Assembly: GCA_044225675.1 (NCBI GenBank)
Contig: JBGAIH010000013.1
Location: forward strand, 67,283 to 131,282
Direction of reading: 5' to 3'
Length of the DNA: 64,000 nt
Origin: JACMQX01 sp044225675
GTDB taxonomy: Bacteria; Pseudomonadota; Gammaproteobacteria; Burkholderiales; Burkholderiaceae_C
Below the pieces are notes generated by a model, which ran no database searches, was not told the origin of the DNA, and was given only the letters and a program-made list of their open reading frames with translations. Shown here piece by piece: positions 33,101-41,015 of this stretch (position 1 is its first letter; every line of letters starts with the position of its first letter). A program made the position numbers and the translations under genes.

Positions 33101-34900
33101 GATCTCATCGCCAGTATTGAGCAGATGAGTATGACTACGCGTGTGCGAGTGACTCGAAACGTGCGGGGAGAGTTGACTACCGGGCGAATTACCTTCGATC
33201 CAACGGGCACGCTCGGGCTCTCCGGCAGGGTAGCCGTTGGGTGGCCAGATTCGATCGAGCTTTGCCGCGTGGGTGAAGGGTATGAGATCGCCCTGCGTCG
33301 AAACTACGAAGTGCGCGCCGGCGTAGAAGGGTCGGCGGTAGGGGGCGTCAATGCCTTCCTCAAGGCGGAGGCGCGCCTGGGCATCGAGGGTGGCCTTGCG
33401 CGACGGTGGAAAACTGCCGGAGTTTCACTGCGCTTTGCCAATGACAAGTCAGGCAGAGAAGGCATGCAAGCCGTTTTGCGATCGCTTCTGGACGGCAAGG
33501 AGCCAGATCTTTCCAAGGCGAAATACATTGCGCCGCTGGACGAGCAGGTCATCAACGTGAAGGGCAGCGCAAGCGTCGCGGCTGGTGTCGGCTATTTCCC
33601 GGACGACCCCATCGAGAGCAAAGCGGTTTCAGCGCAGTATGGCGTCGGAGCACGCGCAACCGCAGCCCTCGCTGGCAGTGCGCAGTGGACCCGCAGTTCC
33701 ACGCACAGCACCGTGGGTTCGGTCGAAAAGCAGGAGCGCATCAGAGCGGTTGAACGGACGATCAGCGCCGGCGTGAGCGGCCCGAAGATTGCTGCGTCAG
33801 CCAGCGCCTCGCTCGTCGCCTCCGACAACCTTGTCGACTACGGCCGTGTAAAGTCTTCGCAGTACCGTCGGCAGCTCAAGAAGGTCAGCGGCAAGTACGG
33901 GGAAACGGCGCCTCAGACCGAGTACATCCAGTCGCTGAATCTTCCCGCACGCCGCCGCCGCGCCACGGCCGAAGAGGTCTTCGGTCCCGCATTTAAGCAG
34001 TTGCTCAACAATCTGGGCAAGAGCCAAAAGGCAGACGATAGAGCCATGGCGGAGGTAATCAACAACATGCTCGACAAGCCCGGGCCGAACGAGGCATTTG
34101 TTCTCACCTCGAATATTGATCCAGACCGGGCGTTGGAGATTGATGCGCTGCAACTAGAGGCACGCAACCTCCGAATGGGAATGGGTGGCTATTCCCTTCG
34201 AGAGGCTGAGGCTCGTGCGGTTCGCGCCGAGGCGCGTGTAAGGCAGATCCTCGACGATCCGAGCAACTACGTCATCGCTCGAATTGACCTGCACGGTCAG
34301 GTGGAAGCCAGTTTGTCCAGGTCCCTGCCCATCCCCTTCGTCAAGGTACAGCAGTCTCAGGAGACTCGCGGGTTCTACGTGTCCCACCAGGTCAAACCCG
34401 ACCCTGTCGCTGCTCGCCAGGCGCGAGACGAAGCGCTGGGGGTGGCGGCGGAAACCAAGGCCAATCCCTCGATTGACAGCCCTTCCCCGCCCCAGCAGCA
34501 GCAGAGTAGCGGCAATTCGCCAGAGCGAACCTCCAAACCTTTGGACAAAAAAGAAGTCGAGACGGACTTCGCCGAGCATTATGTGATTCGGCCGTCGCCC
34601 GCGAAGCCGAGTTCGGATATCCCATCGCCGTCGCAGCTCCCTCCCGCCACGTCTCCCGTGACGCCCATTTCCACCCGGCGAACCCGTTCACCGGTGATCT
34701 CTGCTACGCGGCCTTTGTTGGGGGCCAGGACGGATCATAGTTTGAAGATCCACAGGCAAAAGCCTCAGCCGTCAAGCCGTTCTCCTGCGCCAAGAATCGT
34801 GTCGGGTCGCTCCGATCCAGCGACAGTTTCGCCGATCACCGGAGTGCCAAAGAGGCTTGATCTCGACCACGATGAACGGTCGCCCCCACAGAAGAAGTGA
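30164..34900 (+). CDS. Very large putative type III secreted effector (AvrE-like architecture possible)
   Basis: The 1578-residue protein follows a CesT-type chaperone gene by 2 bp. The first 110 residues are basic and rich in Ser, Thr, Gln and Arg, as in secreted effectors. A long helical, charged region follows. Two WxxxE motifs occur (WRLYE at 543, WRQAE at 951). Residues about 985-1260 form a Gly/Ala/Val-rich, beta-strand-like stretch (for example RITFDPTGTLGLSGRVAVGW). The last 150 residues are Pro/Ser/Lys-rich and disordered. No signal peptide or membrane helix is seen. GC is visibly lower than in neighbours (34 of 60 bases in one sampled line). A giant effector of the AvrE/DspE/HopR kind is the best guess; homology is unproven. 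Confidence 0.6.
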   Translation: MDRIRNVFNVGYASIPGFESSGQRTQATRGALGLANRRTAGFASTLRKAFKFKGRKDGYGRLTQQDTRQPVPARNNRRSLTPLKAMPAQSSGSQDRKAVFERDQAGKQILTTLRELTVQAKSLRADDKKGPDSKSPSGLPTIESINEKWTAQSKLALQREFPVLREPGAFFDDKKLARLASKLADLDHQLACVAAPEYNSNLLLTTLAAQGRVRGMFESATPASGDSTERTGGTAGLALEDKGDSRSHRTQEDAFPRAKMTARQQTVESACDALEGLLDQMLDSLKDGHDGHALCCLSGQSTILDGAITNLREKAVAAAIAGVPIADLKGPPSKDVKNFVANEMASVAARTHLQQALAHAKAPLLGGNLSAYRFDAVGVSALRNSLGRHADKVDLLIDHLHSLEARRQQLPAVKELRQAIEKRLEALQMQGPHPTGSDSGEQLTARERKGSEPDGYPLEIPPMNSSVDDIEVPNLESSDNSPGATGTPEQRRESGESSSPGRASSIRINEIHRLRSRRETLLPKELAQADRVLCRVFDTEQPWRLYEGKASIDRREGRALQPDITGHGGGVRGDWDTALSLPPDTKTDQRSDPDVDRDLRSAADSLATYLKLYPSMTGERAVKAEDLLANWGVEDISPWHSTGSLDRSSAAGVKQTDTKAGASEKLSPTKPSADEARPTSGLDDKSIAMYVERGVSSSKDLKSINETIGYFRQNLKNYLSADKLGAIANRIRWTSGQDGPDPIVTMTSILASTKSEDKVRLLGTKILQSLFRKRAEESASEKDRKESKGDSLTDTSAQTPPTIEDVVKDTQQANARVRRHFQPAFEVLDKSRGALLLENAAALGSSPGTTSREQLEAVRSELLQEAGLSPPRGGEFFSGPDHMRTLKSLVRVAILAELDGKQIVAFHPDQGKDKDNILARLTTWGIDVKMFMPEIAEVLAQPLDDSTLESWRQAEAIPDRAHLADTKGKDLRDFDKEKEDLIASIEQMSMTTRVRVTRNVRGELTTGRITFDPTGTLGLSGRVAVGWPDSIELCRVGEGYEIALRRNYEVRAGVEGSAVGGVNAFLKAEARLGIEGGLARRWKTAGVSLRFANDKSGREGMQAVLRSLLDGKEPDLSKAKYIAPLDEQVINVKGSASVAAGVGYFPDDPIESKAVSAQYGVGARATAALAGSAQWTRSSTHSTVGSVEKQERIRAVERTISAGVSGPKIAASASASLVASDNLVDYGRVKSSQYRRQLKKVSGKYGETAPQTEYIQSLNLPARRRRATAEEVFGPAFKQLLNNLGKSQKADDRAMAEVINNMLDKPGPNEAFVLTSNIDPDRALEIDALQLEARNLRMGMGGYSLREAEARAVRAEARVRQILDDPSNYVIARIDLHGQVEASLSRSLPIPFVKVQQSQETRGFYVSHQVKPDPVAARQARDEALGVAAETKANPSIDSPSPPQQQQSSGNSPERTSKPLDKKEVETDFAEHYVIRPSPAKPSSDIPSPSQLPPATSPVTPISTRRTRSPVISATRPLLGARTDHSLKIHRQKPQPSSRSPAPRIVSGRSDPATVSPITGVPKRLDLDHDERSPPQKK

Positions 34901-34954
34901 GCTTGACGCATCCGAGCGAAAGCACCCGAATCCCGGCGGATGCTCGGAGGAGCT

Positions 34955-34999
34955 ATGGTCGAAATGTTGGGCGGCGCCGACATTCAGGCACACTCCTGA
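34955..34999 (+). CDS. 14-codon ORF with strong ribosome site before the first ATP-grasp gene
   Basis: A near-ideal GGAGGAGCT stands immediately before this ATG. It encodes MVEMLGGADIQAHS and stops directly against the ATG of the ATP-grasp gene, which has no ribosome site of its own. It may be a leader peptide that couples translation, or a very short substrate peptide. No homologue is known to me. Confidence 0.4.
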   Translation: MVEMLGGADIQAHS

Positions 35000-36130
35000 A
35001 TGATGCAACAGTCGCTGCACCACCTTCCCGCTCCTGACGCCGTCACGGCATTCCCGCCCGCGTGGCTGTTCGCAGGCATTCCTGCCAACGGCCGCGCCGG
35101 CGCGTTGTGCGTCCGTCTCGAACAAGCGCCCCAGTTGGTACTGCCCGGCACGGCCAGTTTCCTGCAGCAGTTGCAGCTGCCGTGGTCCCTGCGCCCGCTG
35201 TACTTCGGCGCGCCTGACGCGTTGCAGCCCGGCATGCGGCTGGAGCGGTTGCCGTGCATCAACTTCATGGCCGATGCCGACGTGTATGCCCCGGCGCTCG
35301 CCCAGGCGGCGCTGGTGTCGCAGCAAATGGGTACGCCGTGCTTCAACCGGCCACAAGCGGTCGCGGCCAGCACGCGAGACAGCGTCGCGCGCAGACTGGC
35401 CGGCGTGCAGGGCCTCGCGGTGCCAGCGACAGTACGTGTGCGCGCCACGCGACTGGCCGGGCTGCGGCAGGCCATGGAGAGCGCAGGCATGACGCTGCCG
35501 CTGATCGTGCGCATGGCGGGCGACCAGGGCGGCGTGAGTACGGTGAAGATCGACAGCGAGGACGACTGGGAGCTGCTGCATGCGCTGCCCTGGGGCGGGC
35601 GCGACGTGTACCTCACGCAGTACGTGGACTTCCGCGACGCCGATGGCTACTTCCGCAAGATCCGGCTGGCCGTGGTGGGATCCGACATCTTCATCAAGCA
35701 CCACTACACCTCGCGGCAATGGATGATCCATTTCCGCGCGCGCGAGCCGATCAGTGACCAGGAGGAGCCGCGCTTCCTGCGCGAGTTCGACACGGCCACA
35801 CTGCCGGCCATCCGCCCCGCCGTTCTCGAAATTGCGCGGCGTCTGGGTCTGGACTATTTCGGCATCGACGCGAGCCTGCGGCCGGACGGCACACTGCTGG
35901 TGTTCGAAGCCAACGCCACGATGAACATGCTCGACAACCATGCCGCCAAGGGTGCGTTGTGGGCGGAACCAACGCGCCGCATCGCCGAAGCACTGGCAGC
36001 GCTGCTCGCGCATCCCGAGCGCTGGTTGAACGCTCGGCCGGCATCGACAGGCGGAAGCGGCACGTCGATGCAGCCAACCGCTGCGCGCGACGGCGCCGCA
36101 GGCAGCAACACGGCGTCGGAGCGTCCATGA
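35000..36130 (+). CDS. ATP-grasp enzyme, paralogue 1
   Basis: The 376-residue product has an N-terminal pre-ATP-grasp region (PPAWLFAGIPANG, then GTASFLQQLQLPW and PLYFGAPDALQPGM) and a C-terminal ATP-grasp domain. Motifs are LPLIVRMAGDQGGVSTVKI (ATP-binding Lys/Arg strand), YLTQYVDFRDADGYFRKIRLAVVG and the Mg-binding end LGLDYFGIDASLRPDGTLLV followed by FEANATMN. ATP-grasp enzymes ligate a carboxylate to an amine, thiol or similar group through an acyl phosphate. It resembles the C-terminal region of TPR-linked ATP-grasp proteins. Its 3' end overlaps the next paralogue by 4 bp (ATGA). Substrate unknown. Confidence 0.8.
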   Translation: MMQQSLHHLPAPDAVTAFPPAWLFAGIPANGRAGALCVRLEQAPQLVLPGTASFLQQLQLPWSLRPLYFGAPDALQPGMRLERLPCINFMADADVYAPALAQAALVSQQMGTPCFNRPQAVAASTRDSVARRLAGVQGLAVPATVRVRATRLAGLRQAMESAGMTLPLIVRMAGDQGGVSTVKIDSEDDWELLHALPWGGRDVYLTQYVDFRDADGYFRKIRLAVVGSDIFIKHHYTSRQWMIHFRAREPISDQEEPRFLREFDTATLPAIRPAVLEIARRLGLDYFGIDASLRPDGTLLVFEANATMNMLDNHAAKGALWAEPTRRIAEALAALLAHPERWLNARPASTGGSGTSMQPTAARDGAAGSNTASERP

Positions 36131-37224
36131 GCCAGCCAAACGGTCCGCGAGTCCCGCGCGATGCGGCGCAGTCGCCCCGGGCGCCACGCATGCCACCCGA
36201 CTTTCTGGTGCTGCGGGGCATCCCCGACGACCGCGTCGTGCGGCTCGCCCCCGCAGGCCTGCGCCAGCCCGGCATGATGGTCAGCGGTCATGCGCACTTC
36301 CTGCCGCTGCCGGGCGAGCCGATGCCCGGGGCGCCGCTGTTCCTCGGCGGGCCGCTGCCGGCGAACCTGGATGGCCTGCCGCGCGTGCCGGTCATCAACA
36401 CCCTGGCCGACGCCGACGTCCATGCGCAGGCTCTGCGGCAGGCTGCGCAGTTGCTGCAGCAGCTGGGTGGCCCGGCCTGCCTGAACCATCCGCTGGCGGT
36501 GCTGGCGACCGGGCGCGACAACGTGGCCCGTCAGCTGCGCGGCATCGAGGGCTTGCAGGTGCCGACGACGGTGCGCGTGCGTGCGACGCGCCTGGCGCAG
36601 CTGCGGGAGGCGATGCGTGACGCCGGCCTGGCGTTTCCGGTGCTCGTGCGCCTGGCCGGCCAGCAGGGCGGACTCGACACGGTGCGCGTGATGGACGACG
36701 GCGACTGGGAAGCGCTGAATCCGCTCGGCTGGGGCGGCCGCGATCTGTACCTCACGCAGTTCGTCGATTTCCGGGATGCCGACGGCGTGTATCGCAACGT
36801 GCGCATTGCGCTGATCGGCGGCGAGATCGTGCCTTGCCTGCTGCACGAAGGTCAAGGCTGGCAGATGGGTACGCCCGAGGTGAGTAGGGCCCTCGCAGAG
36901 GTGGATCGCGGAGACAACGCGCCATCCGCCGAGGCGGCGGCCTCTCGGCAACGCGCCGCGTCCGAGGACGCTCGGCTGGAGCGGTTCACCCGGGACTGTC
37001 TGCCAACCTTGCGCGGTGCCCTGCAGGACATTGCACAGCGCCTTCGGCTCGACTGCTTCGCGGTCGATGGCAGCCTGCGGCCTGACGGGCGTCTGCTGGT
37101 GTTCGAGGCCAATGCGAGCAATCCGACGCAGCAGGACATGCGCCTGCCCGCCGTGGCCGACGCGGTCCGGGCACTGCTGGCGCGGCCCGGCGCGTGGCGC
37201 GGCGCGCCGCCGCTCAGCCGCTGA
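36127..37224 (+). CDS. ATP-grasp enzyme, paralogue 2
   Basis: The 365-residue paralogue keeps the same order of elements: PDFLVLRGIPDDR, VPVINTLADADVHAQALRQA, TTVRVRATRLAQLREAM, FPVLVRLAGQQGGLDTVRV, YLTQFVDFRDADGVYRNVRI and the Mg-site end LDCFAVDGSLRPDGRLLV followed by FEANASNPTQQ. It has a 40-residue acidic/Ala insertion near 250-290 that the other copies lack, and the final MN dyad of the Mg-binding segment is changed to NPT. It overlaps paralogue 1 by 4 bp and is therefore translationally coupled. Its last 11 bp overlap the convergent FMN reductase gene. Confidence 0.78.
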   Translation: MSQPNGPRVPRDAAQSPRAPRMPPDFLVLRGIPDDRVVRLAPAGLRQPGMMVSGHAHFLPLPGEPMPGAPLFLGGPLPANLDGLPRVPVINTLADADVHAQALRQAAQLLQQLGGPACLNHPLAVLATGRDNVARQLRGIEGLQVPTTVRVRATRLAQLREAMRDAGLAFPVLVRLAGQQGGLDTVRVMDDGDWEALNPLGWGGRDLYLTQFVDFRDADGVYRNVRIALIGGEIVPCLLHEGQGWQMGTPEVSRALAEVDRGDNAPSAEAAASRQRAASEDARLERFTRDCLPTLRGALQDIAQRLRLDCFAVDGSLRPDGRLLVFEANASNPTQQDMRLPAVADAVRALLARPGAWRGAPPLSR

Positions 37225-37801
37225 GCCGCTCCGCCGCCCAGAGCACCTGGTCGATGACGTCCTGCACCGACTTGCGGTGCGCCTCATTCACCAGCCGGCC
37301 GTCGGCATCGAATGCCTCCGCAGCCCGGCCGAGCGCAAAGGCCTTGGGCGCGAGCCAGCACTGCGAGTTCAGGATGAGCGGCGCCAGATGGCTCTGCGAT
37401 CGCAGGCCGCCGAGCGCGCCCGGCGAGGCGCTCAGCATGCCGACGACCTTGCCGCGAAAGGACTTGAAGCCGTCGGTCCACGCCGGGTCGGCCTTGACCG
37501 GGCTCGACACCCAGTCGATGGTGTTCTTGAGCAGGGCCGTGTAGCTGCCGTTGTATTCGGGCGAGACGATGATCCAGGCCGGATGCTCGAACAGGATCTG
37601 CTTGAGGCGCATCACGTCGGGCGGCGTGGCCTGCGCTTCGAGGTCGGCGTTGTACATCGGGACGTCGAAGTCGCCGAGTTCGAGATGCGTGACGTCGGCT
37701 CCCACCGCGCGCGCCATGGCGGCGGCCTGGGTGGCGAGCTTGCGGTTCCAGGAGTTCTGGCGCGTGCTGCCAGCGAAGACGAGGAGTTTCATGCGGGCCA
37801 T
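37214..37801 (-). CDS. NADPH-dependent FMN reductase-like flavoprotein
   Basis: The 195-residue product has the flavodoxin-like fold of the FMN-reductase family. The phosphate-binding loop is LVFAGSTRQNSWNRKLA, followed by the FMN-contacting ELGDFDVPMYNADLE and the signature SPEYNGSYTALLKNTIDWVS. It reduces flavins or quinone-like compounds using NAD(P)H in the cytosol. Met at 37792 is an alternative start three codons into the frame. The gene sits between the ATP-grasp genes and the secreted-protein gene, but on the opposite strand from paralogues 1 and 2, and may be unrelated to the cluster. Confidence 0.9.
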   Translation of the reverse strand: MARMKLLVFAGSTRQNSWNRKLATQAAAMARAVGADVTHLELGDFDVPMYNADLEAQATPPDVMRLKQILFEHPAWIIVSPEYNGSYTALLKNTIDWVSSPVKADPAWTDGFKSFRGKVVGMLSASPGALGGLRSQSHLAPLILNSQCWLAPKAFALGRAAEAFDADGRLVNEAHRKSVQDVIDQVLWAAERLSG

Positions 37802-37840
37802 TCTTGCACGGAGCGTGCCGGGCCCGCCTTCACTGCCCCC

Positions 37841-37868
37841 AAAAGAAAAAGGGGCCGAAGCCCCTTTG
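37841..37868 (-). terminator. Rho-independent terminator of the secreted-protein gene
   Basis: On the minus strand, AAAGGGGC, a TTCG loop and GCCCCTTT form a stable hairpin that runs into TTCTTTT. It begins about 18 bp after the secreted-protein stop at 37886 and separates it from the FMN reductase gene on the same strand. Confidence 0.9.
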
Positions 37869-37885
37869 ACGTGTACCGCAGTGGC

Positions 37886-40777
37886 TCAGGGCACCATGCC
37901 GAGGGTCAGGTCCAGGGTGTTGGTGAGACTCGTCAGGCCGTTGCTCACCACATAGCTGAACTTGACGTGGTCCCCCGCCAGGTCGCCCTCGCCGAGCGTG
38001 TAGACCCAGTCCCCTTCGACGAGGGCCACGGTGCCAGTGCCGTCCTTCACGGTGACCGATGTCACCGTGAGCTCCTGCTCGTTCCCGGCCTGGCCGCCGT
38101 TGCCATTGGCTTCGGCGTCGAAGACGTAGTTGGAGTCGGTCAGGGTGTACAGCTCGATTTCGTCACCCGGCTCGCCGCCGGAATTCTGCTTGGCCTCTCC
38201 GCGAATGAACAGCGGATCGTCCTGCCCGACGATATCGACGGCGATGTACAGCGTCGACTGTCCACCGCCGTAGCCGCCGCCACTGCCCATGTCCTGGACC
38301 GACATCTGGAACCCGAGGGAGTATTCGCCCTCCTGGTGAACTGCGTCGTAGTCCGGTTCCGGCGCATAGTGCAGTCCGCCCGCAGACAGCATGGCGTTGA
38401 TCTCGTCGATGCTGCCGTAGAAGGTGTAGGCCTCTCCGGACTCCACGAGCAGGTGCTTGTACGCATCGTCAACGTAGAAGTAGCCGATGGTGCCGTCGTC
38501 GTTGTACAGGCCATTGAGATCTTCGGCGGTGTCGTACTCGTATTCGTACGCGTAGAACGACACCGCGACCCTGGAGGCGCCGGAGCCGTCGGTATCGTTG
38601 ATCGCAACGCCCTTGAAGCTGATGTGCTTGTCTTCGCTCAGCGTGGCGGTTGCGTAGGTTTCCTTGTAGGTGCCTTCCGGACCCGATTCGCTGCCTTCGG
38701 TATCGGCATCGACGATCGTGAGGCTCTTGAAGGGAGCATTCGCATCCATCGAGAAGAACGGCGCCGAGTTCGCGGCACTGGCGTGAACCGTCACCGTCTT
38801 GGTGGTCGAGCCTTCGTCCTCGTCCGACAGCGTCAGCGTCATTGTCGAGGTCGTGCCCTTGCCGAAGGACTCCGGCGTCTGGTAGGTGGTGTAGTACTCG
38901 AAAGACGACAGCTGGCCGCTCGAGGAACGCAGCTGCAGACTGGAGACGTCGGTGTAGGCGCTGGTGTATTCCCCGGCGGCATCGTCAACCCAGGTCGAGC
39001 CGTTCCAGATCTGGACGTCGTAGTAGTCGAAGAAGTTGCTGTTGAGCGTGAGGCTACCCGACGAGACGGACACGTTCAGCATCAGGTAGGCGCCGTCATT
39101 CCACTCCTCGTCGCCCACGCCAACGTTCAGCATGTCCGAGAAGCCGTACTGGCCGCCTTCGGAGGCGTTGGCGTCGCCGGCTGCGGGCAGATAGACATCG
39201 ACCAGCGACGAGTCGCCCGGACCGAAGCCCTTCATCCTCAGTTCCTGTCCGGCGGAGAGGTAGAGGTATGGCGCGTCGTTGACGGTGGTGTAGGAGCTGG
39301 CGTAGAAGTTGAAGTCGGAGCCGGACGCCAGCACGCCGGAGTCGTCGAGGAGATAACCCAGCGTGTTGTAGCCGTTGTCGTCCTCCCCGGTGAACTTCAT
39401 CTTGATGTGGCCACCATCGATGTACTCATTGATGGCGTCCAGCGTGCCCTGGATCGCGACCTGTGTGGTGCCGTTGCCCACGATCGTGATGCCGGCCACC
39501 GTGTCGAGCAGGAAGCCGCCGTCGGAGTCCATCGGGCCGTCAAGGACGAAGGTGTAGGTGCCACCGCCATTGTCGGCATCCCGAAGGTCCGAGTTGTTGG
39601 AGAGAACGCCGTATTCGCCTTCGGTGAGATCCACCGTCCAGGAGCCGTCGAACGTGGGGGCGACGGCCGCAGCCGCCTCGGCATCCGAGACGACGGTGAA
39701 GGAGATCTGACCCTGGTCGTAGCCCAGGTAGCCGCCCGTCTCGGGGTAGCCATAGAAGCTCTGGGACGCCCCCTGGACGTCCCCCTCGAAGGTATCGGCG
39801 GTGAACAGCGAGAAACCACCGTCCGAGAAGAAGATGCTGGAGCCGTTGTACGTGCCCTGATTGTTCGCGTAGAAGTTGTCGGGGAGATCAAAGTTGAACA
39901 GCGCCGTGCGCCCCTCGACGAGCGTGCCGCCCTCCTGGAGGTAATTCGGCTGCACATACACCTCGATGGTGGCGCTGGCCGTGCCGTCCGCCGAAAACAC
40001 CGTGAGGCGTTCGAGGTTGGAGCCGTCGCGGCTGTAGTACGGCAGGTTCTTCAGGTCGGGATCGTCCGGGTTGATCTCGTAGCTCCAGATGCCCGTGTTG
40101 ATGTCGAACTTGAAGCTGCCGTACTTGCCCTGGAGTTCGTCGGCCGTGGGCTGGCGGAACTTGAGGTCGGCGCCGCCGTCGGGGTCGACGATCTTGATGG
40201 CCGTCGCCGCCGTGTTGCCGGGCAGGGGGTAGTCGCCGTCCCCGTAAGACGTGCCGTCCTCGCGCACATAGCCCCGAACCTGTATTTCGCTGGTGTTGAT
40301 GGTCGCCGGCTTGTTGGGCGGCGCGGCCGGTGCAGGTGCTGCCGCCGCATCACTCCCGCCGCCCGTCGCGGCCCCCAGAACCACCAGCGCACCCGCCACG
40401 CCGAGCACGGTGGCGGTGGAAACACCGCCTGCAGCCCCGCCGCCCGCCGTCGCGGCCGGGCCGGCTTGCGCCAACAGCGTATCAAGGCCGAAGGAGCCGC
40501 CGCTGGGCAGCGGTGCCGGGGCAATCGCCTCCAGCGCTGCACCTTCGGCACCGGCCGCATCCTGCACGAGCCCGTCCTGGGCAACCGCGCCCTCCTGCGG
40601 CACATCCGTGGCCTGCAGCTTGTCGTCCTCTTCGATCCCCAAGCGCTTGTTCAGCGCGGCCAGCTTGACGGCCTGGGCCGCCCGAACAGCGGACGCCGTG
40701 GGCGCCATGGGGAACGGTGCCTGCGGCACCTGGGCGAGAGCGTCGAGTTCGGCGCGATTGGCATGGGGGCTCTTCAT
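37886..40777 (-). CDS. Large VCBS/Ig-like repeat protein, probable type I secretion substrate
   Basis: The 963-residue product starts after a GGAGG ribosome site at 40777. Residues 1-130 are a helical, Ala/Gln/Asp-rich head with no signal peptide. A hydrophobic Gly/Ala segment (STATVLGVAGALVVLGAATGGG) and a Pro/Ala linker follow. The remainder is acidic and beta-rich, with VCBS/cadherin-like units (IKIVDPDGGADLKFRQP, TLSDEDEGSTTKTVTVHA, NTLDLTLG) and many Asp/Gly/Tyr. This matches LapA/BapA-style adhesins, in which the head can lodge in the TolC channel. Classical GGxGxDxLx calcium repeats are not seen at the C-terminus. It is divergent from ATP-grasp paralogue 3; a LapBCE-like exporter is encoded downstream of that gene. 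Confidence 0.75.
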   Translation of the reverse strand: MKSPHANRAELDALAQVPQAPFPMAPTASAVRAAQAVKLAALNKRLGIEEDDKLQATDVPQEGAVAQDGLVQDAAGAEGAALEAIAPAPLPSGGSFGLDTLLAQAGPAATAGGGAAGGVSTATVLGVAGALVVLGAATGGGSDAAAAPAPAAPPNKPATINTSEIQVRGYVREDGTSYGDGDYPLPGNTAATAIKIVDPDGGADLKFRQPTADELQGKYGSFKFDINTGIWSYEINPDDPDLKNLPYYSRDGSNLERLTVFSADGTASATIEVYVQPNYLQEGGTLVEGRTALFNFDLPDNFYANNQGTYNGSSIFFSDGGFSLFTADTFEGDVQGASQSFYGYPETGGYLGYDQGQISFTVVSDAEAAAAVAPTFDGSWTVDLTEGEYGVLSNNSDLRDADNGGGTYTFVLDGPMDSDGGFLLDTVAGITIVGNGTTQVAIQGTLDAINEYIDGGHIKMKFTGEDDNGYNTLGYLLDDSGVLASGSDFNFYASSYTTVNDAPYLYLSAGQELRMKGFGPGDSSLVDVYLPAAGDANASEGGQYGFSDMLNVGVGDEEWNDGAYLMLNVSVSSGSLTLNSNFFDYYDVQIWNGSTWVDDAAGEYTSAYTDVSSLQLRSSSGQLSSFEYYTTYQTPESFGKGTTSTMTLTLSDEDEGSTTKTVTVHASAANSAPFFSMDANAPFKSLTIVDADTEGSESGPEGTYKETYATATLSEDKHISFKGVAINDTDGSGASRVAVSFYAYEYEYDTAEDLNGLYNDDGTIGYFYVDDAYKHLLVESGEAYTFYGSIDEINAMLSAGGLHYAPEPDYDAVHQEGEYSLGFQMSVQDMGSGGGYGGGQSTLYIAVDIVGQDDPLFIRGEAKQNSGGEPGDEIELYTLTDSNYVFDAEANGNGGQAGNEQELTVTSVTVKDGTGTVALVEGDWVYTLGEGDLAGDHVKFSYVVSNGLTSLTNTLDLTLGMVP

Positions 40778-40848
40778 CGTGGGACCTCCGGAAGTCGTTG
40801 AATTTTTGCCGGCCACAAAAGCTGTTCTGCAGCTGACTTGCGATCATC

Positions 40849-40998
40849 GTAACGAGTGCGGTTACAAATTACCAGAAATTGTTGGCATGCGACGTCGATG
40901 CGGCGTTTTGGTTGCGATGGACCCCCATCCATCTCAGAGAAAGTAGTTTTTTAGTATTTATTTTCGTCGGCGTCGCTTCGTTACACTGCAGCAGTTAC
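40849..40998. promoter_or_regulatory. Divergent AT-richer promoter region with GTTAC/GTAAC motifs
   Basis: The 238 bp between the secreted-protein gene and ATP-grasp paralogue 3 are AT-richer than the genes. They contain GTAAC (40849-40853) and GTTAC (40861-40865) as an inverted pair, then GTTAC at 40980-40984 and 40994-40998 as a direct pair spaced by 14 bp, and a T-rich segment (AGTTTTTTAGTATTTATTTT, 40945-40964). Promoters for both directions should lie here. Similar GTTAC-type elements occur before the genes at 53704 and 55282. Confidence 0.4.
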
Positions 40999-41015
40999 GC
41001 AACAATCCGCACCCC

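Noticed and set aside
37016..40801. A 1261-codon open frame opposite the large secreted-protein gene
   Set aside because: Its product is a mosaic of Arg/Val/Gly/Glu-rich sequence without domains, and it runs antisense to a gene with clear repeat domains, a ribosome site and a terminator. It is a shadow of GC-rich codon use.
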